Positions 37,213 through 44,131 of a stretch of 64,000 nucleotides of DNA are shown piece after piece (the stretch's first letter is position 1; every line of letters starts with the position of its first letter). The notes under the pieces were generated by a model, which had not been told where the DNA came from, ran no database searches, and saw only the letters and a list, made by a program, of their open reading frames with translations. Origin of the DNA: Hoyosella levis (GTDB lineage: Bacteria > Actinomycetota > Actinomycetes > Mycobacteriales > Mycobacteriaceae). The stretch is taken from the NCBI RefSeq assembly GCF_026008515.1, contig NZ_BQYM01000004.1:225032-289031 (forward strand), given 5' to 3'. A program made the translations under genes and the position numbers.

Positions 37213-38100
37213 GTGACTTCGAACAACGCCATGGCTGGCCGGCGCTTCACCCTGTCCCTCGGCTGCCCCGATGCCTTGGGCATCGTCGCGCGGCTCTCCG
37301 GCTTCCTCGCAGGAGCAGGGGCCTGGATCGTCGAGGCCGCCTACCATGCTGACCCCGACACCGGGTGGTTCTTCACCCGCCAGACGGTCACCGCCGAGTC
37401 GATCCGCATGGATCTCGATGAGTTCCGCGCGCGCTTCGCCGAGATCGCCGCGACGTTCGGCACGGAGGCCGAGTGGTCGATCCATGACTCGACCGAGCGC
37501 AAGAGGATCGTGCTGCTCGTCAGCAAGGAGGGGCATTGCCTGCACGATCTGCTGGGGCGCGCGGCCACGGGAGAGCTGCCGGCGGAGGTGTGCGCGGTGA
37601 TCGGCAATCATCGGGATCTCGAGCCTGTGGCCCGCGCTCATGGGATTCCGTTCCAGCACGTTCCGTTCCCGGCTGATGCCGCGGGCAAGACTGCGGCGTT
37701 CGAGACGATGCGGGACCTCGTGGATGCCCACTCCCCCGATGCGGTGGTGCTGGCACGCTTCATGCAGGTGCTGCCGGCCGAGCTGTGCGAGCACTGGTGG
37801 CATCGGGCCATCAACATCCACCACAGCTTCCTGCCGTCATTCATGGGCGCGCGGCCGTACCACCAGGCCCATGAGCGGGGCGTGAAGATCATTGGCGCCA
37901 CCTGCCACTACGTGACGGCCGAGCTGGATGCGGGGCCGATCATCGAGCAGGATGTGGTGCGCATCGACCACTCGTACACGATTGCCGACATGGTGCGGCA
38001 GGGACGCGACATCGAGAAGAGCGTCCTGGCGCGAGGCCTGCGCTGGCATCTCGAGGGCCGTGTGCAGGTCCACGGCCGCAAGACCGTGATCTTCAGCTAG
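37213..38100 (+). CDS. purU: Formyltetrahydrofolate deformylase
   Basis: Hydrolyses 10-formyl-tetrahydrofolate to formate and THF, balancing one-carbon pools and supplying formate for PurT. The 295-residue protein has an N-terminal ACT domain ([20 protein letters not shown]) and a formyltransferase-like catalytic domain with [27 protein letters not shown] and the Asp region [14 protein letters not shown] 37213 is favoured: TAGTTT (37200-37205) ends seven bases upstream, with no Shine-Dalgarno; ATG 37231 is an alternative. It is divergent from deoC. Confidence 0.93.
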   Translation: MTSNNAMAGRRFTLSLGCPDALGIVARLSGFLAGAGAWIVEAAYHADPDTGWFFTRQTVTAESIRMDLDEFRARFAEIAATFGTEAEWSIHDSTERKRIVLLVSKEGHCLHDLLGRAATGELPAEVCAVIGNHRDLEPVARAHGIPFQHVPFPADAAGKTAAFETMRDLVDAHSPDAVVLARFMQVLPAELCEHWWHRAINIHHSFLPSFMGARPYHQAHERGVKIIGATCHYVTAELDAGPIIEQDVVRIDHSYTIADMVRQGRDIEKSVLARGLRWHLEGRVQVHGRKTVIFS

Positions 38101-38137
38101 CCGTTCCGCACGGGGCGAGCGCGCGCCTTGGGCCAGC

Positions 38138-39184
38138 TCAGCCGACGTTCCAGAGCCGCTGGGGCACGCCCGCGAGCCGCCGGATCTCGGCGTTGATCGG
38201 CTCCGGGGCCTCGACGCTGCTCATGTGGCCAACATCGGGAAGCTCGATGAAGCCGGCGAGGTTGCCACTGCTGTCGAGCTTGTCACGAAGCCGGTACGAG
38301 TGGACCGGTGGGGTGAGCCGATCCGCGGTGCCAACGACCACAGTGGTGGGAACGGCAAGATTGTCGAGCGCCGCGGCGATATCGAGCTTGCCCAGCACGA
38401 CGCCCCAGCGCCCGCGCACCCGAGGCGCGCACTCGCGCACCATGCGCAGGCAGAACTCGCGCTGCTCCGCGGTGGCAGCGGTGCCCATGGTGGCGTAGTG
38501 CAGGGCGGACGAGGGAAGGAACCGGGTCGGCAGGGGTGCGGCGATCGCGGCACCGAGCAGCAGGGGCCGCATCGGGAGCGGGCGGAGCAGGGGCGGCAGC
38601 ACAGCCTCATCGTGGGTGAGCCGGTCCGAGGCGGTGCTCAGCAGCATGGCCGCGGAGGCTCGCTCGGGAACCTCGTGGGGACGCTTGCCCGCCCATGCCA
38701 TGAGGGTCATTCCGCCCATGCTGTGGCCGACGACGACAGCACGCTCGGCTGGTGCGAGGACGCTATCGAGGACTGACGAGAAGTCGTCGGCGAGAACGTC
38801 GGGGCTGAGCGGGAACCGGCCCATCTCGCTCTTGCCGTGACCGCGCTGATCATAGGTGATCACGCGGAACTCCCTGGCCAGCGCCTCGATCTGGGGCATC
38901 CAGTAGGTGGAGCTGCAGGTCCAGCCATGGGAGAGCACGATCGGCTGGCTGCCTGGCCGTCCGGTGATCTGGACGTGGAGCCGGGTCCCGTCGTGCGCGG
39001 TGATCATGCGGCTGGTCGAGGGGATCATCGGGACGATGTGGTCGCCCTGGTCCGCGGCGGCCTGCATGGCGGCGGCGTCCATCGCTATCCCTGTGGTGCG
39101 CTCGGCGATCTGGTGCGCGCTGGATCGGAAGGCCCCCAGGGAGCCGACGAGACTGCTGACAACCGGCAGTTTCACGTGTTCCAC
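38138..39184 (-). CDS. Alpha/beta hydrolase
   Basis: A 348-residue alpha/beta hydrolase. About 60 residues precede the core, which starts HDGTRLHVQITG. VLSHGWTCSSTYW is the oxyanion region, GHSMGGMTLM the nucleophile elbow and LPDVGHMSSVEAPEP the histidine region; VVGTADRLTPP supplies the acid. The N-terminal lead with SSLVGSLGAFR may associate with membranes. Substrate unknown. Confidence 0.85.
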   Translation of the reverse strand: MEHVKLPVVSSLVGSLGAFRSSAHQIAERTTGIAMDAAAMQAAADQGDHIVPMIPSTSRMITAHDGTRLHVQITGRPGSQPIVLSHGWTCSSTYWMPQIEALAREFRVITYDQRGHGKSEMGRFPLSPDVLADDFSSVLDSVLAPAERAVVVGHSMGGMTLMAWAGKRPHEVPERASAAMLLSTASDRLTHDEAVLPPLLRPLPMRPLLLGAAIAAPLPTRFLPSSALHYATMGTAATAEQREFCLRMVRECAPRVRGRWGVVLGKLDIAAALDNLAVPTTVVVGTADRLTPPVHSYRLRDKLDSSGNLAGFIELPDVGHMSSVEAPEPINAEIRRLAGVPQRLWNVG

Positions 39185-39316
39185 CTCATCGTGTTCCGCA
39201 GCACAGTCGTTGTGCTGGGGCCCGCACCGTTGCGGGCCTTAGCGGCAATGCCTTCGCAGTCTAGAACAGATTTCAAGCAGTAGCGCAGGTTTATTGACAT
39301 ATCAGGCAAAAGTGTT

Positions 39317-39341
39317 AAAAGTGTGACCTGCGGCACACTTT
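39317..39341 (-). terminator. Terminator of the MerR gene
   Basis: AAAGTGTG / CACACTTT form a perfect 8-bp inverted repeat with an 8-nt loop, starting about five bases past the MerR stop. The minus-strand continuation is T-rich (TTTTAACACTTTT). On the plus strand the half-site also occurs as a tandem AAAAGTGT repeat (39308 and 39317), so an operator role for the downstream hydrolase gene is a possible alternative. Confidence 0.55.
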
Positions 39342-39345
39342 CCTG

Positions 39346-40113
39346 CTAGTGGGCGAAGGGATCCTCGCCCGCGTCGCCATCCTCATTGAGGGCGGTCGCC
39401 GCGCGACTGATCGTTCGACTGATCTCCACCTCCATGACCTCGGAGAAGAGGATGTCGACCACCTTGTTCGCGAGTGGCCGGAGCTTGCGCGCGACCTCGG
39501 CGAGCTCCGCGATGCGCTGCTCGTCAAGCTCGCTGCCACCAGCCTCGGTCATCTCGGGCAGGAATGTCTCGGTGATCGTGCCCACGAAGAGCTGGGCCAC
39601 ATCCTGGAGGTCATCACGCACGCGTTGCCCGTTCTCAACAATCGTCTCGAGCGGAACTCCCGCGTCCATGAGGGTCTGGGCGATCTCCAGCAGGCGCGGG
39701 CTGCGCACCGCGAGCGCATCACCGGCGCCCGAGATGGCACCCAGATCCTTGCCGCGCTCCAGCAAGGCCGGTGGCGCGTGGTCACCGAATACCTTGCGCA
39801 GCTCCCCCAGGGTCACCTTGGCCTTGGAACGAAAGAAGCCCAGCGGCCCGCGGAGGTCATCAGACTCAAGGATCTCGTCGACGCTGATGCCGTGCTGGGA
39901 TGCGAGCAGCAGCTCACTGATAGTGGCGAACGTATAGCCACGCTCGAGCATCCGTGTGATCAAGCGCAATCGGGACAAGTGCGATTCGTTGTACCAGCCG
40001 GTGCGCCCCTCCTTGCGGGGCGGCGGCAGGAGCCCACGATCCTGGTACACGCGCACATTGCGGACGTTGATTCCGGCCGCTCGCGCCAGATCGTCGATCC
40101 GGTACTCTTTCAT
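39346..40113 (-). CDS. MerR-family transcriptional regulator
   Basis: A 255-residue regulator. The N-terminal MerR winged helix reads EYRIDDLARAAGINVRNVRV then YQDRGLLPPPRKEGRTGWY. The usual short coiled coil is replaced by a longer C-terminal helical region of about 150 residues, similar to TetR-type ligand domains, and no cysteine cluster for metals is seen; an organic ligand is therefore more likely. The ATG at 40113 has GGAAG upstream; the longer open frame is not needed. The 415-bp region upstream contains a promoter with typical MerR architecture. Confidence 0.88.
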   Translation of the reverse strand: MKEYRIDDLARAAGINVRNVRVYQDRGLLPPPRKEGRTGWYNESHLSRLRLITRMLERGYTFATISELLLASQHGISVDEILESDDLRGPLGFFRSKAKVTLGELRKVFGDHAPPALLERGKDLGAISGAGDALAVRSPRLLEIAQTLMDAGVPLETIVENGQRVRDDLQDVAQLFVGTITETFLPEMTEAGGSELDEQRIAELAEVARKLRPLANKVVDILFSEVMEVEISRTISRAATALNEDGDAGEDPFAH

Positions 40114-40528
40114 CTCCCGCTTCCGATTACCCCGCCTCCCCGGAGATTCCGCTTGGGAAGGTCGCCGGGGGCTCCAGTTCGCAGGCGAGTATACCGATCC
40201 GGACGAATCGCGCCGCGGGCTTGCGAGCACCGGGATATCACGATCCGACACCGGTTCCCGCTGGCCATAGCGAGGGCCGCGCGGGCGATGGAGCAAAGTT
40301 GGTGGCGCGGGACTCCGTTGTCCGCACCCAGGGGAAGGACACTAACTGCTCGAGAGTGAGCTCACTTCCGGGATAGCCCCTTCCTCAGGGGCGGAATACC
40401 TCGCTGCGAGCATCATCGTCGACGCTCGAGGCATACTGCGTAGTCACGCCGTTGAGACTGGTGTGCACATTACCATTGTGACAATGAGCATTGTCAATAT
40501 TGCTCAGCCGGGCGCGTCGCGGCGACCA
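40114..40528. other. Non-coding region upstream of MerR gene
   Basis: This 415-bp stretch between the DUF2516 gene and the MerR start has no convincing reading frame. Its right part (40467-40497) holds a promoter pointing to the MerR gene, which implies a 5' leader of about 350 nt. The leader includes several short inverted repeats (for example GAGTGAGCTCACTT near 40356), but no recognised riboswitch. Confidence 0.5.
40467..40497 (-). promoter_or_regulatory. MerR-type promoter with 19-bp spacer and dyad
   Basis: On the minus strand TTGACA (40492-40497) and TAATGT (40467-40472) are separated by 19 bp, not the usual 17. The spacer carries the dyads GACAATG-AG-CATTGTC (40480-40495) and ATTGTGACAAT (40475-40485). 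Over-long spacers filled by a dyad are the hallmark of promoters that MerR-family proteins untwist and activate. Confidence 0.6.
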
Positions 40529-40804
40529 CTACCAGCGCGGACCGCCCTGGATCTCATCGACCTTGGGCCGCACATCAGCCAGATAGACACCAATGGCGAT
40601 GACCCCGATCAGCCCGAGCAAGCTATAGGCCGAGAACACGAAGATCACCAGGACCGACACTGCCAGGATCGCCAGCCAGGTCGGCTTGGTGAGCTTGTCG
40701 GTCGCCGTATAGGCGTCAGGGCGCTGCCGGGCCGCATGCACCAACGCAAACACCCCGCCGCCGATCGCGAGCGCGGTCAGGATCATCACCAGGAAACCTT
40801 CCAC
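40529..40804 (-). CDS. DUF2516 family small membrane protein
   Basis: A 91-residue protein with two or three hydrophobic segments (about residues 3-22, 45-63 and 64-76), including ALVHAARQRPDAYTAT in the first loop, as in DUF2516 (Rv0476). It follows the HbhA-like gene in the same order as in M. tuberculosis. The start is GTG 40804. Function unknown. Confidence 0.85.
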   Translation of the reverse strand: MEGFLVMILTALAIGGGVFALVHAARQRPDAYTATDKLTKPTWLAILAVSVLVIFVFSAYSLLGLIGVIAIGVYLADVRPKVDEIQGGPRW

Positions 40805-40873
40805 CCCACCAGTCTAGGGTGGCTCGCCCAACGCGCAAGCCAGCGCCGGCCCTCACCGCCCGCGCGACGCACA

Positions 40874-40907
40874 GCGCCCCCGGGGCGGTCTCCCTCCCCG
40901 GGGGCGC
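40874..40907 (-). terminator. GC-rich hairpin terminator after the HbhA-like gene
   Basis: A 12-bp perfect stem GCGCCCCCGGGG / CCCCGGGGGCGC with a 10-nt loop, 18 bp past the HbhA-like stop. No T-run follows. Confidence 0.6.
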
Positions 40908-40925
40908 ATGTGCGCTACCGCTCCC

Positions 40926-41711
40926 CTACTCGGCGGGCGCGGCCTTGCTCTCGGCAGTGCTAGCCCGAGGCTTGCGTGCCCGTGGGGTCGCCGCAGTGGT
41001 GCCGGCGGGCTTGGACGTGGCACGACGCCTACGGGGCGCTGGCTTGGGCGCAGCTGCCGCATCGCCGTCAGCCGACCCTGCGGCCTCTGCTACCTTCTCC
41101 TCGGCCTCGGCAACCTTCTGCTCCGCATCCGCGACAGCATCCTCCACCTTGGCCACGACGTTCTCAGCGGCGACCTCTGCGGACTCACGCGCCGCAGCAG
41201 CCTCGTCCGCCACGACGTCGGGCACGGCCGCGAGGGTTTCCTTCGTCTCGTCCGCGAGAACCCCGGCGCTGGAAGCCGTCTGGGAGGTCACGTCCGAGGC
41301 CTTCGCGCCGAACCGATTGACCAGGGCGCGAACCTCGGTGGCACGCCGCGAGACGACGCTGACGGCCTCAGCCACGCGCTCCTGCTCGCGGAGCCGCTCC
41401 ACCCGCGACTCGCCACGCTGCGCGAGCGTCCCGTAGGCCGTGCGCGCCGACTGCAGGTAGGTGTCGGCCTGCTTGCGCAGGTCCGTGGAGCCCACCCGGC
41501 CGCGGAGGCCCGCGAGCTCGGTCGGTACCTGCTCCTGCAGCGCGACGACCCGGCCGCGCGCGCGGTCGATGCGAGCCTGGACGTCACTGGCCCTGCTGCT
41601 AGCGGCACGGCGCGCGTCCTTGACGATTCCGCCCAGCGATTCCGCGGCGATATCTCCCGCGCCGACCGCTGCGAACAACGGCGTCTTAACAGTAGTAATG
41701 GACTTGGTCAT
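40926..41711 (-). CDS. hbhA: Heparin-binding hemagglutinin-like protein
   Basis: A 261-residue all-helical protein without a signal peptide. Residues about 1-195 form long coiled-coil helices rich in Ala, Arg, Glu and Val, as in HbhA. The last 60 residues are Ala/Pro-rich with Arg/Lys repeats (APKPAPRRRRATSKPAG), the region that binds heparan sulfate in M. tuberculosis HbhA. Family knowledge also links HbhA to membranes and lipid bodies. Its place between the XRE gene and DUF2516 gene equals that of Rv0475. In a non-pathogen an envelope role is more likely than adhesion. GGGGAG precedes the ATG. Confidence 0.85.
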   Translation of the reverse strand: MTKSITTVKTPLFAAVGAGDIAAESLGGIVKDARRAASSRASDVQARIDRARGRVVALQEQVPTELAGLRGRVGSTDLRKQADTYLQSARTAYGTLAQRGESRVERLREQERVAEAVSVVSRRATEVRALVNRFGAKASDVTSQTASSAGVLADETKETLAAVPDVVADEAAAARESAEVAAENVVAKVEDAVADAEQKVAEAEEKVAEAAGSADGDAAAAPKPAPRRRRATSKPAGTTAATPRARKPRASTAESKAAPAE

Positions 41712-41786
41712 GTTTGAAGCTCCCCACGAATGTCGGCATCATGCGGGCCCTGGAAATGCACGCCTCGGCGAGGCGCGGGGCCCTAG

Positions 41787-42362
41787 TTATTCGTCGGCCT
41801 GGTTCTCGTGGCAGAACGAGGTATAGATCTCGAGAAGAACCTGCTTCTGGCGCTCATTGATGACGGGATCGGCAAGAATCGCGTCGCGCACTGGGCTGGA
41901 TTCACGCTGTTCCAGAATTCCGGCACGCACATATAGCGCCTCGGCAGAAACCCTCAGGCCTTTCGCGATCTGGCCGAGAACCTCAGCGGACGGCTTGCGT
42001 AGCCCACGCTCGATCTGGCTGAGATACGGATTGCTCACCCCGGCCCGTTCAGCGAGCTGCCGCAGGGATACCTGTGCCATCTCGCGCTGGGCCCTGATGA
42101 AACCGCCAATGTCCTGTGCCGCGTTGCTCACTGCGCGTACAGCTGCAGGGGCATTGGACTGACGTGATGGATCCGCACCTTGCTCCTCATCGGACGTACC
42201 ACCGACGCCCTTGTCGGCATGATCGGAATCCTCGGAGGATGCACCTTCGACGATGCCTTGATCCGCCGCCGCGCCGGTGCCACTGCCTGCCCCGTGATCG
42301 TCTGCGATCCCGTTGCGCGGCGCACCACCATTATCGACGGATGGGCTGCTCGCCTGAGCCAT
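41787..42362 (-). CDS. XRE-family helix-turn-helix regulator
   Basis: A 191-residue regulator. The first 85 residues are an acidic, Gly/Ser/Asp-rich disordered lead. The XRE domain follows: REMAQVSLRQLAERAGVSN, then PYLSQIERGLRKPSAEVL. The C-terminal part ends with KQVLLEIYTSFCHENQ. It matches Rv0474 in position, upstream of hbhA. The ATG at 42362 has GGAGGAG. A dyad at 42388-42405 is well placed for autoregulation. Confidence 0.87.
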   Translation of the reverse strand: MAQASSPSVDNGGAPRNGIADDHGAGSGTGAAADQGIVEGASSEDSDHADKGVGGTSDEEQGADPSRQSNAPAAVRAVSNAAQDIGGFIRAQREMAQVSLRQLAERAGVSNPYLSQIERGLRKPSAEVLGQIAKGLRVSAEALYVRAGILEQRESSPVRDAILADPVINERQKQVLLEIYTSFCHENQADE

Positions 42363-42387
42363 GGATTCTCCTCCACTCCGGCTACGT

Positions 42388-42405
42388 GCGTGAGCGTACT
42401 CACGC
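42388..42405. promoter_or_regulatory. 18-bp dyad upstream of the XRE regulator gene
   Basis: GCGTGAG-CGTA-CTCACGC is a perfect inverted repeat 26-43 bp upstream of the start codon. XRE repressors commonly bind such sites and repress themselves, so this is a candidate operator. Confidence 0.45.
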
Positions 42406-42488
42406 GTGCTAACTCCTGCAAGCACTCAGCGTAATGGCGATTCATGGCCCGCGTGTGAGTTTTCACATAACAGATATGAGCGTGTCGA

Positions 42489-43763
42489 TCAACCAAAGAT
42501 CACGTGCGTGATGCTATGGATCGTGAACCCTGCGAGCGCGCCGACCACCGTTCCGTTGATGCGGATGAACTGCAGATCCCGGCCCACCTGCAACTCGATC
42601 TTGGTGCTTGCCTCGTCGGCATCCCATTTCGCGACCGTGTCGCTGATCAGACCGGTGATCTCATGCGCATAGTTGTCGATCACATACCCCGCGCCCTCGG
42701 TCATCCATCGATCCAGCTTGTCGCGCAGCGCGGCATCCTCCTTGAGCCGCTCGCCGAAATCGAGGATCCAGTCGCGGATCTTCACGCGCAGCGTGCTCCC
42801 GGGATCATCCACTGATTCGAGGATCATCTTCTTCACCAGCGCCCAGGCCGCGCTCGCCAGGCCCGTCACCTCGCGCCGGTTCATCAGCTCGTCCTTGATG
42901 CGCTCGGCCTTCGCGATCGTGGCCTCGTCGTTCTGCAGATCGTCGGCGAACTCGAACAGGAACTTGTTGATCGCCTGCCGCACCTCATGCTCCGGATCGG
43001 CCCGGACCTTCCACGCGAACTCCACGAGCTCACGGTGGATCTTCTCCCCGACAAGGAGGTCCACGACCTTCGGGGTCCAGGTCGGCGAGTCCTTCGTGAC
43101 GACCCGGTCGATCGTCTCCTGGGAGCCGAGCGCCCACTGGTACGCGCGGTCGCACAGGAGCTCGATCACTGGCAGCTGGCGGTTCTCCTCGAGCAGCTCC
43201 TCGAGGATCTTGCCCAGTGGCGGTCCCCACTTCGCATCGGCGAGCTTGCGCACCAGCGTCTGATCGATGACCTGCTGCACGTCGTCATCACGCAGTACCA
43301 CGACGAGCGCGCGAAGCAAGGTCGCCGCTTCCTTCGACAATCGCTCGGCATGCACGGGATCGGAGAGCCACTCGCCCGCGCGACGGGGCAGGCCCGCGGA
43401 CTGGAGCCGCTGCGTGACGACATCGCGGGAGAGGAAGTTGGATCCTACGAAGCTCCCCAGGCTCTCGCCCAGCTGGTCCTTCTTCTTCTTGATCAGCGCG
43501 GTGTGAGGGATCGGCAGGCCCATGGGGCGCTTGAACAGCGCGGTCACCGCGAACCAGTCCGCGAGGCCGCCGACCACCCCGGCCTCGGCAGCGGCACGGG
43601 CGAAGCCCACCCATTCGGCGGTGTCGTCCATCGACTCGAGCCATCGGCAGTACAGATAGATCGTCGCGGCGATGAGGAGGAACCCCAGCGCGAAGGTCTT
43701 CATCCTGCGCAGATCGCGTCGCTTGGCATCATCATCGAGGTCCATTAGCTGCACGTAGCCCAT
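42489..43763 (-). CDS. DUF445 family membrane-associated protein
   Basis: A 424-residue DUF445 protein. One N-terminal hydrophobic segment (about residues 22-40) leads into the conserved EAGVVGGLADWFAVTALFKRPMGLPIPHTALI. Long helices follow, and the C-terminus is hydrophobic (GALAGFTIHSITHVIFG). Function is unknown; a role at the membrane is likely. It resembles Rv0473 and lies in the same neighbourhood. ATG 43763 and ATG 43745 are both possible starts. Confidence 0.88.
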   Translation of the reverse strand: MGYVQLMDLDDDAKRRDLRRMKTFALGFLLIAATIYLYCRWLESMDDTAEWVGFARAAAEAGVVGGLADWFAVTALFKRPMGLPIPHTALIKKKKDQLGESLGSFVGSNFLSRDVVTQRLQSAGLPRRAGEWLSDPVHAERLSKEAATLLRALVVVLRDDDVQQVIDQTLVRKLADAKWGPPLGKILEELLEENRQLPVIELLCDRAYQWALGSQETIDRVVTKDSPTWTPKVVDLLVGEKIHRELVEFAWKVRADPEHEVRQAINKFLFEFADDLQNDEATIAKAERIKDELMNRREVTGLASAAWALVKKMILESVDDPGSTLRVKIRDWILDFGERLKEDAALRDKLDRWMTEGAGYVIDNYAHEITGLISDTVAKWDADEASTKIELQVGRDLQFIRINGTVVGALAGFTIHSITHVIFG

Positions 43764-43872
43764 TCTGTCGCAGGGCGGCGGCGCGCGTGCAGTGGACCCT
43801 TCAATTCTGGTGGCGACAGCACGTGCCTGCCGCGCGGCGGTGGCGCGCTCAGCGGGGCCGAGCCCCTTCCTG

Positions 43873-43911
43873 GTGGAAACTTTTCCCGCTTGGTGGCGGA
43901 GAAGTTTCCAC
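43873..43911. repeat. 10-bp inverted repeat GTGGAAACTT / AAGTTTCCAC
   Basis: Perfect 10-bp arms (43873-43882 and 43902-43911) separated by 19 bp. They are the first element of the structured 368-bp gene-free gap between DUF445 and metE. The gap holds no convincing reading frame. Confidence 0.6.
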
Positions 43912-43926
43912 TGGCGCGGGGGCCGA

Positions 43927-43972
43927 CCGGGCGCGTGGTGGCCGGAAGGTCACGGCCGGGCGCGTGGTGGCC
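43927..43972. repeat. Tandem 17-bp direct repeat
   Basis: CCGGGCGCGTGGTGGCC occurs at 43927-43943 and again at 43956-43972, a period of 29 bp, inside the gene-free gap. Shorter GTGGTGGC-like copies lie nearby. Confidence 0.6.
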
Positions 43973-44005
43973 CGCCGCGCAAGGGGCAAAAGCACCGGAA
44001 ACTGT

Positions 44006-44055
44006 CAAACGCGATAGAAACCAAGCCGAGATTTCGGCAGTTTCTATCGCGTTTG
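44006..44055. repeat. Large palindrome with 16-bp perfect arms
   Basis: CAAACGCGATAGAAAC (44006-44021) and its exact reverse complement (44040-44055) flank an 18-nt loop that itself holds a 5-bp hairpin. A competing pairing exists between GAAACTG just upstream of the left arm and CAGTTTC overlapping the right arm. It lies 77 bp past the metE stop and could end the metE transcript or form a structured RNA. It is far longer than the terminators elsewhere in the window. Confidence 0.65.
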
Positions 44056-44131
44056 CGGCCGGGGCGGCGCCGGGGCGAGGCGCCAGTCAAGAGCGCCCAC
44101 CGCCCACCAGCGCCGAGAGCCCGACCGTCGC

